Below are positions 22,475 through 31,100 of a DNA stretch of 40,315 nucleotides, piece after piece. Source of the stretch: an uncultured Eubacteriales bacterium (GTDB lineage: Bacteria; Bacillota; Clostridia; Oscillospirales; Acutalibacteraceae); the NCBI GenBank assembly GCA_934486615.1, contig CAKSQO010000014.1, forward strand, positions 1 to 40,315, written 5' to 3'. Below the pieces are notes generated by a model. That model did no database searches and was not told the origin of the DNA. It saw only the letters and a list, made by a program, of their open reading frames with translations. The position numbers and the translations under genes are program-made. Each line of letters begins with the position of its first letter. Positions within the stretch are counted from its first letter, which is position 1.

Positions 22475-25400
22475 ATGGCAAGAAAAATGAAAACCATGGA
22501 CGGTAACAATGCTGCGGCTCACGTTTCGTACGCATTCACCGAAGTGGCCGGTATCTATCCGATCACCCCGTCCAGCCCGATGGCCGACTATGTAGACCAG
22601 TGGTCTGCCGCAGGACAGAAGAACATCTTCGGCACCACCGTCAAGGTCGTCGAGATGCAGTCCGAGGCGGGCGCTTCGGGCACCGTGCACGGCTCGCTTG
22701 CAGCCGGCGCTCTGACCACCACCTACACCGCTTCTCAGGGACTTCTTCTTATGATCCCGAATATGTACAAGATCGCCGGCGAGCTGCTGCCCTGCGTGTT
22801 CCACGTGTCCGCGCGCTGCGTTGCTTCCCATGCGCTCAACATTTTCGGTGACCACTCCGACGTGTACGCATGTCGTCAGACCGGCTTTGCCATGCTGGCC
22901 GAGACCAACCCGCAGGAGGTCATGGACCTCGGCGCCGTTGCCCACCTCGCCGCTATCAAAGGCCGCGTTCCGTTCATCAACTTCTTCGACGGCTTCCGCA
23001 CCTCTCACGAGATTCAGAAGGTCGCCGTCTGGGATTACGAGGACCTTAAGGAAATGTGCGACATGGACGCTGTCGAGGCGTTCCGCAAGCGCGCTCTCAA
23101 CCCCGAGCGCCCCGTAATGCGCGGCTCTCACGAGAACGGAGACATCTTCTTCCAGCACCGTGAGGCATGCAACTCCTACTATGAGGCCGTTCCCGGCATC
23201 GTCGAGGAGTACATGAACAAGGTCAACGCCAAGCTCGGCACCGACTATAAGCTCTTCAACTACTACGGCGCACCCGACGCCGACCGCGTTATCGTTGCGA
23301 TGGGCTCCATCTGCGACGTTGCCGAGGAAGTCATCGACTACCTCACCGCCAAGGGCGAGAAGGTCGGCCTTGTCAAGGTCCGCCTGTACCGTCCGTTCTC
23401 TGCCGAGAAGCTCTGCGAGGCCATTCCCGCCACCGCTAAGAAGATCGCCGTTCTCGACAGAACCAAGGAGCCCGGCGCTCTCGGCGAGCCGCTCTACCTC
23501 GATGTAGTTGCCGCCCTCGCTTCTCAGGGCAGGCAGGCTGCCGTTATCGGCGGCCGCTACGGCCTCGGCTCCAAGGACACCCCGCCTTCAAGCGTGTTTG
23601 CTGTCTATGACGAGCTTGCCAAGGACGCTCCCAAGCACCAGTTCACCATCGGCATCACCGACGATGTGACCAACCTCTCTCTCGAGGAGAAGCCGTCGCC
23701 GAACACCGCTGCCGAGGGCACTATCGAGTGCAAGTTCTGGGGTCTCGGCGGCGACGGTACCGTCGGCGCGAACAAGAACTCCATCAAGATCATCGGCGAC
23801 CATACCGACAAGTACGTTCAGGCTTACTTCCAGTATGACTCCAAGAAGACCGGCGGTATCACCGTATCGCACCTGCGCTTCGGCGACAAGCCGATCAAGA
23901 GCCCCTACTACATCAACAAGGCAGACTTCGTTGCCTGCCACAACCCGTCCTACGTCATCAAGGGCTACAAGATGGTCAACGACGTAAAGCCGGGCGGCGT
24001 GTTCCTCATCAACTGCCAGTGGACTCCCGAGGAGCTCAACGAGCATATGCCTGCCGAGGCTAAGCGCTACATAGCCAACAACAACATTCAGCTCTACACC
24101 GTCAACGCGATCGACATCGCTGCCAAGGTCGGCATGGGCAAGCGCACCAACACCGTTCTTCAGTCCGCATTCTTCGCTCTCGCGAAGGTCATGCCCGAGG
24201 AGGACGCTATCCGCTATATGAAGGAAGCTGCGACCAAGTCCTACCTCAAGAAGGGTCAGGACATCGTCGATATGAACCATAAGGCTATCGACGCCGGCGC
24301 CACCGCCTTTGTCAAGATCGACGTTCCCGCCGATTGGGCTACCGCCGAGGATAAGACCGCTCCGGTCGCCGAGCACGGCCCGGCCGCTCTTGTCAAGCAG
24401 GTCAACACCGTTATGCACCCGGTCGGAAAGATGGACGGCGACAGCCTGCCTGTTTCCGCTTTCGTCGATTACGCCGACGGCACCTTCCAGCAGGGCGCTT
24501 CCGCCTATGAGAAGCGCGGCGTTGCGGTTATGGTTCCCGAGTGGAACGCCGCTACCTGCGCCAAGTGCAACAAGTGCGCGTTCGTTTGCCCGCACGCTAC
24601 CATTCGTCCGTTCGCTCTGAACGCCGACGAGGTCGCTGCCGCTCCCGAGAGCACCAAGTTTGCACCCAAGCCGATCGTCAAGACCGACTACACCTACACT
24701 CTCGCCGTTTCTCCGCTCGACTGCATGGGCTGCGGCGTTTGTATCGGTATGTGCCCGACCAACTCGCTGAAGATGGTCCCGCAGGAGACTCAGCTCGACC
24801 AGCAGGCCGCTTTCGACTACTGCGTCGAGAATGTTACCGAGAAGCCCGAGACCACCGCTGTTCTCAACGTCATCAGCAGCCAGTACAAGAAGCCGCTGCT
24901 TGAGTTCTCCGGCTCCTGCGCAGGCTGCGCCGAGACTTCTTACGCGCGTCTCATCACCCAGCTGTTCGGCGACAGAATGTACATCTCCAATGCTACGGGC
25001 TGCTCGTCCATTTGGGGCGGTCCCGCTGCCACTTCGCCGTACACCACCGACTCCAAGGGTCACGGCCCCGCATGGGCTAACTCCCTGTTCGAGGATAACG
25101 CCGAGCACGGTCTCGGAATGTATCTCGGACAGAAGGCTCTGCGTGACCGCCTCATCGAGGAGGTCAAGGACGTTGCCGCCAACGACAAGGCAAGCGCTGA
25201 GCTGAAGGCTGCCGCCGAGGAATACCTCGCGACCGTCAACGACGGCAAGGCCAACACTCCCGCTACCGAGAAGCTCGTCGCCGAGCTTGAGAAGGTCAGC
25301 GGCTGCGACAAGTGCAGCGACATTCTTGCTCACAAGGAATACCTCTCCAAGAAGTCCGTCTGGATCTTCGGCGGAGACGGTTGGGCTTACGACATCGGCT

Positions 25401-26017
25401 TCGGCGGCGTCGACCACGTCCTCGCTTCGGGCAACGACGTCAACATCTTCGTCTTCGATACCGAGGTTTACTCCAACACCGGCGGACAGGCTTCCAAGGC
25501 TTCGCAGATCGGCCAGGTCGCTCAGTTCGCGGCTGCCGGAAAGGCCATCGCCAAGAAGAGCCTTGCCGAGATCGCGATGAGCTACGGCTACATCTACGTC
25601 GCTCAGGTCGCTATGGGCGCCGATCAGAACCAGACCCTGAAGGCTATTCAGGAGGCCGAAGCTTATCCGGGCCCGTCGCTCGTCATCGGCTACGCTCCGT
25701 GCGAGATGCACTCGATCAAGGGCGGCATGGTCAACTGCCAGAAGGAAATGAAGAAGGCTGTTGACTGCGGCTACTGGAATATGTTCCGCTTCAACCCGAC
25801 CCTCAAGGCCGAGGGCAAGAACCCGCTTACGATCGACAGCAAGCCTGCTACCACCGATTATAAGGAGTTCATTCTCGGCGAGGCTCGCTACTCGTCCCTG
25901 ACCCGCTCGTTCCCCGAGCGCGCAGAGAAGCTCTTCGACAAGGCTGTCGCCAACTCGAAGGCTCAGAGAGAGCACCTCGAGAAGCTCGTCGCCCTCTACG
26001 CCCCCAAGGCCGATTGA
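22475..26017 (+). CDS. nifJ: Pyruvate:ferredoxin (flavodoxin) oxidoreductase
   Basis: The 1180-aa single-chain PFOR oxidises pyruvate to acetyl-CoA and CO2 while reducing ferredoxin or flavodoxin, a central step of clostridial fermentation. Domains in order: pyruvate-binding domain I (YPITPSSPMADYVDQW near 29-44), domain II, domain III with the VSHLRFG motif, the two-cluster ferredoxin domain (C695-x2-C-x2-C-x3-CP and C750-x2-C-x2-C-x3-CP), a domain with FSGSCAGCAETSY for the proximal cluster, and the TPP-binding domain (GGDGWAYDIGFGG near 967 to YSNTGGQASKA). Length is normal for the family. Codon use is strongly biased (AAG, CTC, GGC, ATC), as expected for high expression. AAGGAGG precedes ATG. 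Confidence 0.97.
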   Translation: MARKMKTMDGNNAAAHVSYAFTEVAGIYPITPSSPMADYVDQWSAAGQKNIFGTTVKVVEMQSEAGASGTVHGSLAAGALTTTYTASQGLLLMIPNMYKIAGELLPCVFHVSARCVASHALNIFGDHSDVYACRQTGFAMLAETNPQEVMDLGAVAHLAAIKGRVPFINFFDGFRTSHEIQKVAVWDYEDLKEMCDMDAVEAFRKRALNPERPVMRGSHENGDIFFQHREACNSYYEAVPGIVEEYMNKVNAKLGTDYKLFNYYGAPDADRVIVAMGSICDVAEEVIDYLTAKGEKVGLVKVRLYRPFSAEKLCEAIPATAKKIAVLDRTKEPGALGEPLYLDVVAALASQGRQAAVIGGRYGLGSKDTPPSSVFAVYDELAKDAPKHQFTIGITDDVTNLSLEEKPSPNTAAEGTIECKFWGLGGDGTVGANKNSIKIIGDHTDKYVQAYFQYDSKKTGGITVSHLRFGDKPIKSPYYINKADFVACHNPSYVIKGYKMVNDVKPGGVFLINCQWTPEELNEHMPAEAKRYIANNNIQLYTVNAIDIAAKVGMGKRTNTVLQSAFFALAKVMPEEDAIRYMKEAATKSYLKKGQDIVDMNHKAIDAGATAFVKIDVPADWATAEDKTAPVAEHGPAALVKQVNTVMHPVGKMDGDSLPVSAFVDYADGTFQQGASAYEKRGVAVMVPEWNAATCAKCNKCAFVCPHATIRPFALNADEVAAAPESTKFAPKPIVKTDYTYTLAVSPLDCMGCGVCIGMCPTNSLKMVPQETQLDQQAAFDYCVENVTEKPETTAVLNVISSQYKKPLLEFSGSCAGCAETSYARLITQLFGDRMYISNATGCSSIWGGPAATSPYTTDSKGHGPAWANSLFEDNAEHGLGMYLGQKALRDRLIEEVKDVAANDKASAELKAAAEEYLATVNDGKANTPATEKLVAELEKVSGCDKCSDILAHKEYLSKKSVWIFGGDGWAYDIGFGGVDHVLASGNDVNIFVFDTEVYSNTGGQASKASQIGQVAQFAAAGKAIAKKSLAEIAMSYGYIYVAQVAMGADQNQTLKAIQEAEAYPGPSLVIGYAPCEMHSIKGGMVNCQKEMKKAVDCGYWNMFRFNPTLKAEGKNPLTIDSKPATTDYKEFILGEARYSSLTRSFPERAEKLFDKAVANSKAQREHLEKLVALYAPKAD

Positions 26018-26071
26018 GCAGCCACAGGCTGTTTGTCCGCGCTGAAGGTGCGGCTATAGTATAAGATAACA

Positions 26072-26165
26072 CCCCGCGGAGGGACTGCCGTGCGAGTTTA
26101 AGACTCGCTCGCTCTACCCTCGCGGGGCGTTTGCTTTTAGGTAAGAAGTAAGAGGTAATAGGGAA
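26072..26165 (+). terminator. Long-hairpin repeat, copy D, after the PFOR gene
   Basis: The palindrome at 26072-26127 runs from CCCCGCGGAGGG through GCGAGT/ACTCGC to CCCTCGCGGGG, then CGTTTGCTTTTAGG and TAAGAAGTAAGAGGTAATAG. This copy is on the plus strand, the same strand as the gene it follows, whereas copies A-C are on the minus strand after minus-strand units. Confidence 0.75.
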
Positions 26166-26500
26166 GAAGTGCGGTGTGCCGCCAAAGGCGGTTTGTACGC
26201 GCTTTATGCACCGCGCGAATTGAACACTTATACCCCGCAGGAGTAGCTTTTGTGCAGATTTTTTTGAAAAACACTGCACTCAAAAAGCCTCCCCTTGAAG
26301 CAGACAAAAGGGGCGGGTGCCGGCAAGGCGGGTGGCACGGCTTGCCGTGACGGTGGGGATTTTGGTACGCGTTCAAGCATAGCAAGTTATTTAAAATATT
26401 GCCCCGCGCAACAGGCGCGGAGGGTAACTCATCGACCCCTCAGTCGGCTGCGCCGACGGCTCCCCTTACGCAGGGACGCCTTTTGGCGCAGTGATTATCT
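26166..26500 (+). repeat. Composite intergenic repeats
   Basis: No gene. It includes a partial hairpin-family fragment (ccccgcaggagtagc near 26233), a diverged 'aagcctccccttgaagca...cacggcttgccgtgacgg' module (26285-26352) and the 'cccctcagtcggctgcgccgac-ggctccccttacgcagggacgcc' module (26434-26480). The first two modules resemble blocks at 38.1-38.5 kb. Confidence 0.7.
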
Positions 26501-26515
26501 CCGCAACCGCAGGTG

Positions 26516-26690
26516 TTGAAATTTGAAAAAAACATGGTATAATAACCTCACGGCGTGAGCGGCAGTAAAACCGCCGACGCCTGAGAGAACATTGAACGGC
26601 CAAAATAAAAATCCTGCGGATTTTTAACGGCTGCGCCGTTTGCGGAACTTGCGTTCCGCTTATTTTGTGGTATAATAATATAATGTAACA
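26516..26690 (+). ncRNA. Promoter-hairpin repeat element, copy 1 (before the His-rich GTPase gene)
   Basis: TTGAAA (26516-26521), 16 bp and TATAAT (26538-26543) are followed by four hairpins. They are a GGCGT/ACGCC stem with inner CGGC/GCCG, an AAAAATCC/GGATTTTT stem, AACGGC/GCCGTT, and GCGGAAC/GTTCCGC with TTATTTT behind it. A second TGGTATAATA then starts, truncated after about 12 bp, giving TTGCGT-16-TATAAT (26649-26676) as probable promoter of the next gene. The unit is about 133 bp. Copies are in tandem at 40100-40315. The layout resembles a self-contained small-RNA unit; class not recognised. Confidence 0.55.
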
Positions 26691-26751
26691 AAAGCGCGCG
26701 GGGCCGATTGGTTTTCGCCGCTCAAAATATTTCCGGAAAGAGTTGGGAACA

Positions 26752-27822
26752 ATGACGAAAATAGATATTTTTTCAGGCTTCCTCGGCGCAGGTAAGACCA
26801 CGCTCATCAAGAAGCTCATAAAAGAGGCCTACACCGGCGAGAAGCTCGTCATAATCGAAAACGAGTTCGGCGAAGTCGGCGTTGACGCGGGCTTTCTGCA
26901 GGACTCGGGCATCAAGGTGACCGAGATGAACTCGGGCTGCATCTGCTGCAGCCTTGTCGGCGACTTCGGCGAGGCGCTCAAAAAAGTCCTCACCGAGTAC
27001 AAGCCCGACCGAATCCTCATCGAGCCGTCGGGCGTCGGCAAGCTCAGCGACGTTATCAAGGCCGTCAAGGGCGTCGACAGCGACGAGATAGCGCTCAACT
27101 CCGCTACCACCGTCGTCAACGCGCACACCTGCAGGATGTACGAGAAAAACTTCGGCGAGTTCTTCGACAACCAGCTTGAGTATGCGGGCACCATCGTGCT
27201 GCGCCACTCGGGCGACATCAGCGAGGACAAGCTCGCCGCCGCCGTCGAGATCGTCCGCAAGCACAACGACCGCGCCGCAGTCATCACCACGCCGATCGAC
27301 AAGCTCGACGGCAAGGACATTCTCGCCGCAATGGAGAGCCGCGACACCCTCGCCGACGAGCTTGCGAGGCTTGCCGGGGACGAGGACGTTTGCCCCGAGT
27401 GCGGCCATCATCACGAGCACGGCGAGCATCACCATCACGACCATGACGAGCACGACCATGACGAGCACGACCACGAGCACCATCACGACCACGACCATGA
27501 CCACGAGTGCGGCTGCGGCCATGAGCACGGACACCACCATGCCGACGACGTGTTCACCAGCTGGGGCAGGGAGACCGCGCGCCGCTTCACCCGCGACGAG
27601 ATCGCTCACGCCCTCGCAGAGCTTGACGACAGCTCCGTTTACGGCTCCGTCCTGCGTGCGAAAGGTATCGTAGAGGGCGAAAACGGCGAGTGGATCCACT
27701 TCGACTATGACCCCGGCGAGCCCGATGTCAGAAGCGGCTCGGCCGCCGTCACCGGTCGCATCTGCGTAATCGGCGCGGACCTTAAAGAGGACGCTGTCGC
27801 TCGGCTTTTCGGCCTGCAATAA
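26752..27822 (+). CDS. G3E (CobW/ZNG1-type) GTPase with His-rich metal-binding region
   Basis: The protein is 356 aa from ATG 26752; a TTG at 26743 would add MGT, but spacing to GGAAAG favours ATG. The N-terminal GTPase has the P-loop GFLGAGKTT (9-17), ENEFGEVGVD, the metal-binding CxCC motif (C63-I-C65-C66) and IEPSGVG. A CPEC pair (about 214-217) is followed by about 45 residues that are mostly His, Asp and Glu, including CGCG. The C-terminal domain (about 270-356) is the CobW_C type. This family delivers zinc or other metals to client proteins, or helps cobalamin and nitrile hydratase maturation. The His-rich run points to metal storage or zinc handling. The client is not evident. It forms an operon with the next gene, 32 bp downstream. 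Confidence 0.9.
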   Translation: MTKIDIFSGFLGAGKTTLIKKLIKEAYTGEKLVIIENEFGEVGVDAGFLQDSGIKVTEMNSGCICCSLVGDFGEALKKVLTEYKPDRILIEPSGVGKLSDVIKAVKGVDSDEIALNSATTVVNAHTCRMYEKNFGEFFDNQLEYAGTIVLRHSGDISEDKLAAAVEIVRKHNDRAAVITTPIDKLDGKDILAAMESRDTLADELARLAGDEDVCPECGHHHEHGEHHHHDHDEHDHDEHDHEHHHDHDHDHECGCGHEHGHHHADDVFTSWGRETARRFTRDEIAHALAELDDSSVYGSVLRAKGIVEGENGEWIHFDYDPGEPDVRSGSAAVTGRICVIGADLKEDAVARLFGLQ

Positions 27823-27854
27823 GCCGATAACCCGGGCGCACAAAAGGAGAGCAT

Positions 27855-28796
27855 ATGGAAATTCCCGTTTATGTGTTCACCGGCTTCCTTGAAGCCGGCA
27901 AGACCAAATTCATACAGGAAACGCTTGAGGACAAGCGCTTCAACAAGGGCGAGCGCACGCTGCTGCTCGTCTGCGAGGAGGGGCTTGAGGAGTACGACCC
28001 GTCGACGTTTTCGGGCAACAACGTGTTTGTTCACGTTGTTGAGGAGGCCGAGTGGTTCACCCCCGACCGTCTGAGCGCGCTTGTCAAGCGCAACAAGGCC
28101 GAGCGCGTTGTGGTTGAGTACAACGGTATGTGGCAGCTTAACAGCTTCTACAACGCCCTGCCCGACGACTGGATCGTTTATCAGGAGATGATGTTCGCCG
28201 ACTCGACGACCTTCGTCAACTACAACACCAATATCCGCAGCCTTGTCGTCGACAAGCTTCAGGGCGCGGAGCTGGTTATCTTCAACCGCTGCACCGACGC
28301 GACCGACAAGCTCGCGCTGCACAGGATCGTCCGCTCCGTCAGCCGCCGCGCCGACATCGCCTACGATTACACCGACGGCCGCACCGAGTACGACGACATC
28401 GAGGATCCGCTGCCGTTCGACATCAACGCGGCTGTCGTCGAGGTCGCCGACTCCGACTACGCGCTGTGGTACCGCGACCTGATGGACGACCCGAAGAAGT
28501 ACGTCGGCAAGGTCATGCGCTTCAAGGGCATCGTCGCCGCCGACGGCAAGCTGCCGAAGGACACCTTCGTAATCGGGCGGCATATTATGACCTGCTGCTC
28601 CGACGACATTCAGTACGGCGGAGTCGTCTGCACCTGGAGCGGAGCGAACACGCTTAAAACGCGCGACTGGATAACGATAACCGCCACCGTCGCGTTCGAG
28701 TCCAACCGCGCCTATCGCGGCAAAGGCCCCGTGCTCAAGGTCACTTCCGCCGAAAAAGCGGAAAAGCCCGAGCAGGAGGTCGTCACGTTCTATTGA
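27855..28796 (+). CDS. G3E-type GTPase fused to a DUF1980/YcgQ-like C-terminal domain
   Basis: The 313-aa protein starts with the P-loop TGFLEAGKTKF (9-19) and keeps other G3E features (VVVEYNGMW where the family has I-E-x-S-G, and NRCTDATDK as the NKxD-like base-binding motif). It lacks the CxCC metal motif. From about residue 205 it continues with YRDLMDDPKKYVGKVMRFKG and FVIGRHIMTCCSDDIQYGGVVC. That pattern is typical of the DUF1980/TIGR03943 C-terminal domain, found in YcgQ-type partners of UPF0718 permeases. AAGGAGAG precedes ATG. It is cotranscribed with the His-rich GTPase. The pairing suggests a metal-handling job, with this protein possibly acting on a permease or metal site; the permease gene is not here. 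Confidence 0.82.
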   Translation: MEIPVYVFTGFLEAGKTKFIQETLEDKRFNKGERTLLLVCEEGLEEYDPSTFSGNNVFVHVVEEAEWFTPDRLSALVKRNKAERVVVEYNGMWQLNSFYNALPDDWIVYQEMMFADSTTFVNYNTNIRSLVVDKLQGAELVIFNRCTDATDKLALHRIVRSVSRRADIAYDYTDGRTEYDDIEDPLPFDINAAVVEVADSDYALWYRDLMDDPKKYVGKVMRFKGIVAADGKLPKDTFVIGRHIMTCCSDDIQYGGVVCTWSGANTLKTRDWITITATVAFESNRAYRGKGPVLKVTSAEKAEKPEQEVVTFY

Positions 28797-28803
28797 TTTG
28801 CTC

Positions 28804-28832
28804 TTGATTTTTGCGGTGCTTTACTGTAAAAT
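28804..28832 (+). promoter_or_regulatory. Promoter of the fructose-bisphosphate aldolase gene
   Basis: TTGATT, 17 bp, TAAAAT, 39 bp upstream of the ATG. The -35 box begins 8 bp after the previous stop codon. Confidence 0.8.
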
Positions 28833-28871
28833 GACAGATAGAAACATTTTGATAAAAAGGAGCAATATAAA

Positions 28872-29735
28872 ATGTTAGTTTCTGCAAAAGAAATGCTTAC
28901 CAAGGCTAAGGCGGGTCATTACGCCGTAGGCCAGTTCAACATCAACAACCTTGAGTGGACCAAGGCTATCCTGCTCACCGCTCAGGAGCTCAACTCTCCC
29001 GTTATCCTCGGCGTTTCCGAGGGCGCGGGCAAGTATATGTGCGGCTACACCACCGTTGTCGGTATGGTCAAGGGCATGATCAACGAGCTGGGGATCACCG
29101 TTCCTGTCGCGCTTCACCTCGACCACGGCAGCTACGAGGGCGCTCTCAAGTGCATTGAGGCAGGCTTCTCGTCCGTAATGTTCGACGGCTCGCACTATCC
29201 GATCGAAGAGAACATCGCCAAGACCAAGGAGCTCGTTGCCATGACCGAGAAGCTCGGCCTTTCGCTCGAGGCTGAGGTCGGCGCTATCGGCGGCGAGGAA
29301 GACGGCGTTATCGGCGGCGGCGAAGTTGCCGATCCGCAGGAGTGCAAGAAGATTGCCGACCTCGGCGTTACCATGCTCGCCGCGGGCATCGGCAACATTC
29401 ACGGCAAGTATCCCGCCAACTGGACGGGACTCCGCTTCGACACCCTCGCAGCTATTCAGGAGCTGACCGGCGAGATGCCGCTCGTCCTCCACGGCGGCAC
29501 AGGCATCCCTGCCGACATGATCAAGAAGGCCATCACCCTCGGCGTTTCCAAGATCAACGTCAACACCGAGTGCCAGCTTGCTTTCGCCGCCGCTACCCGC
29601 AAGTACATCGAGGCGGGCAAGGACCTCGAGGGCAAGGGCTTCGACCCGAGAAAGCTGCTCGCTCCCGGCTTTGAGGCTATCAAGGCCACCGTCAAGGAGA
29701 AGATGGAGCTGTTCGGTTCGGTCGGCAAGGCTTAA
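28872..29735 (+). CDS. fba: Class II fructose-1,6-bisphosphate aldolase
   Basis: The 287-aa zinc-dependent aldolase interconverts fructose-1,6-bisphosphate with glyceraldehyde-3-phosphate and dihydroxyacetone phosphate. Features: VGQFNINNLEW near the start, the active-site and zinc motif ALHLDHGSYEGALKCIEAG (about 76-94), SVMFDGSHYP, AEVGAIGGEEDGV, a zinc histidine in GNIHGKYP (about 175), and VLHGGTGIP with the third zinc histidine (about 205). It ends with the usual K-E-K-M-x-L-FGS tail. AAGGAG precedes ATG. Codon use is highly biased, like PFOR. It supplies the dihydroxyacetone phosphate that MgsA uses. Confidence 0.97.
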   Translation: MLVSAKEMLTKAKAGHYAVGQFNINNLEWTKAILLTAQELNSPVILGVSEGAGKYMCGYTTVVGMVKGMINELGITVPVALHLDHGSYEGALKCIEAGFSSVMFDGSHYPIEENIAKTKELVAMTEKLGLSLEAEVGAIGGEEDGVIGGGEVADPQECKKIADLGVTMLAAGIGNIHGKYPANWTGLRFDTLAAIQELTGEMPLVLHGGTGIPADMIKKAITLGVSKINVNTECQLAFAAATRKYIEAGKDLEGKGFDPRKLLAPGFEAIKATVKEKMELFGSVGKA

Positions 29736-29754
29736 TCGACAAACAAGTTTCAGC

Positions 29755-29792
29755 AAGGGGAAAGTCCGCAAGGCCTTTCCCCTTTTGCGCTT
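29755..29792 (+). terminator. Intrinsic terminator after fba
   Basis: AAGGGGAAAG pairs with CTTTCCCCTT, followed by TTGCGCTTTTTG. Confidence 0.85.
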
Positions 29793-29935
29793 TTTGCCGC
29801 TTGAGAGCGGCGTGCGGGTTCGGCTCCGCGAAAAAAAGAAGAGCGGGCCTGCGCATTGCAAAGCTCGGCGGCGTTTTAAGCGCCGGTCAAACAGAACTCT
29901 CGCGCTCCTGAGCGCATTGAATCCGGAGGAAGTTT

Positions 29936-30589
29936 ATGCATATTCCGTCATCCGAAAGCTCGCTTATCGAGGTCGATTCGTTTGCCGACGCGATGAGAGA
30001 AGCCGACTCGACGCGGCTCGACGAGTACGACCACAGCCGATGGCTGTACGTCCCGAATTCATACCGCGACTACCGTTACATACTCGGCACGAGGGGCGAA
30101 AATCCGCTCATCTGCATCGGGATAAATCCGTCCACCGCCGCGCCCGACGACCTCGACAATACGCTCAAGTCAGTCTCGCGCATCGCCGACGGCAACGGCT
30201 ATGACAGCTGGATAATGTTCAACGTCTACGCCCAGCGCGCGACTGATCCCGATGATATGGATAAAAGGCTCAACCCCACTCTGCACGAGGAAAATATGCG
30301 CGCGTTTGAGTATATCCTCGGCCTGTACGGTGAGGGACTGAAGCCCGCCGTCTGGGCCGCGTGGGGCACGATAATAGAGAAGCGCCCGTACCTCGCCGAC
30401 TGCGTCCGCGATATGATCGCGATAGGCGAAAGGTACGGCGCACAGTGGCTGAGCGTCGGCAGGATCTCGGCCAAAGGCCATCCCCACCACCCTCTCTACC
30501 TCCGAAAGGACGAAAAAACCGCCCCGTTTGATATTGAAGCATATGTGTCCGCCCTGCAAGCGACGAAAAGGGAAAAAGCAAGAGCATAA
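29936..30589 (+). CDS. DUF1643 family protein
   Basis: The 217-aa cytosolic protein carries the DUF1643 core: CIGINPSTAAPDDLDNTLKSV (about 59-79), YDSWIMFNVYAQRATDP (about 90-106) and PAVWAAWG (about 141-148). It ends with SAKGHPHHPLYL, matching the family's G-x-P-x-HPLYL ending. The molecular function of the family is unknown; it occurs sporadically in bacteria and phages. GGAGGAAG lies 5-6 nt before ATG. It stands alone between fba and a repeat region, with no clear promoter found. Confidence 0.85.
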   Translation: MHIPSSESSLIEVDSFADAMREADSTRLDEYDHSRWLYVPNSYRDYRYILGTRGENPLICIGINPSTAAPDDLDNTLKSVSRIADGNGYDSWIMFNVYAQRATDPDDMDKRLNPTLHEENMRAFEYILGLYGEGLKPAVWAAWGTIIEKRPYLADCVRDMIAIGERYGAQWLSVGRISAKGHPHHPLYLRKDEKTAPFDIEAYVSALQATKREKARA

Positions 30590-30600
30590 TAAACGCACCG

Positions 30601-30845
30601 CACCGAAAAAGCCTAACCTTGAAGCGAGGGGAGGCTTTGGGTCGGCACTGATAAATACTTAAAAAATAATAAAGGTGTGCCTTGCGGCACGGATTAAACG
30701 TACAAAAGCAAAATCCGATTCCTGCCGCAGGCACTCCGCAACCGTTCGCTTTGTGCAGCAGCCATATAATTATCCGCCGTTCCAATTGCGCGAGGTACAT
30801 TCTCCCAATAACCCGCTGCACCCAAACGCGGACTAAATGTTTACA
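30601..30845 (+). repeat. Composite intergenic repeats
   Basis: No gene. It begins with an aagcct...aggcttt hairpin (30606-30638) derived from the 'cctccccttgaagcaagggg' module, then 'ggtgtgccttgcggcacgg', and ends with an inverted 'aattgcgcgaggtacattctcccaataacccgctgcaccc' type module. Confidence 0.65.
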
Positions 30846-30895
30846 GATTGTTCATAGTTTACAAATATAAGCTTGGATTTTTGGATATATCATAC

Positions 30896-31048
30896 CATTG
30901 GTGAATAAGGGCAAGCGCGGTTTTTCGGGGCTAAAACAACGTTCAGCTTTGTTTTCCTCGTTGTCGGGCGCCGCCATCTATGACTTTTGACGCCGTCCGA
31001 CGCTCATCATAGCCGATGGATAAGCGTGTTTGCCCTTGTCTGCCAATG
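30896..31048 (+). other. Large inverted repeat: structured leader or MITE-like element before the ABC transporter
   Basis: CATTGG-tgaat-AAGGGCAAGCGCG (30896-30919) pairs with CGTGTTTGCCCTT-gtctg-CCAATG (31025-31048), leaving symmetric 5-nt internal loops. Inside are ACAACG/CGTTGT (30936-30964) and a GTCGG-GCG/CGC-CCGAC stem (30963-31001). The whole is about 153 nt. It lies 53 bp upstream of the transporter start, so it could be a 5' leader RNA. The TA just outside each end (TACCATTGG / CCAATGTTA) also fits a small inserted element. Confidence 0.6.
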
Positions 31049-31100
31049 TTAACAAAAAATGTGAAAGCAGCGGCTTCAAGCTGCTCGGAACGGAGATGCG

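Noticed and set aside
23588..25975. Antisense open frame of 795 codons over the PFOR gene
   Set aside because: It mirrors biased codon use of a GC-rich, highly expressed gene; there is no start context and the sequence is unlike any protein. Long antisense frames at 9324-10952, 12819-14198, 13999-15933, 31989-33578 and 34875-36347 were rejected likewise.
26560..26610. CTGAGA-like motif suggesting a TPP riboswitch
   Set aside because: CCTGAGAGAAC...TTGAAC recalls the thi box, but the rest of the conserved TPP core is absent and the downstream genes are not thiamine genes.
30606..30638. Terminator after the DUF1643 gene
   Set aside because: The hairpin is a decayed copy of a dispersed repeat and has no T-run after it.
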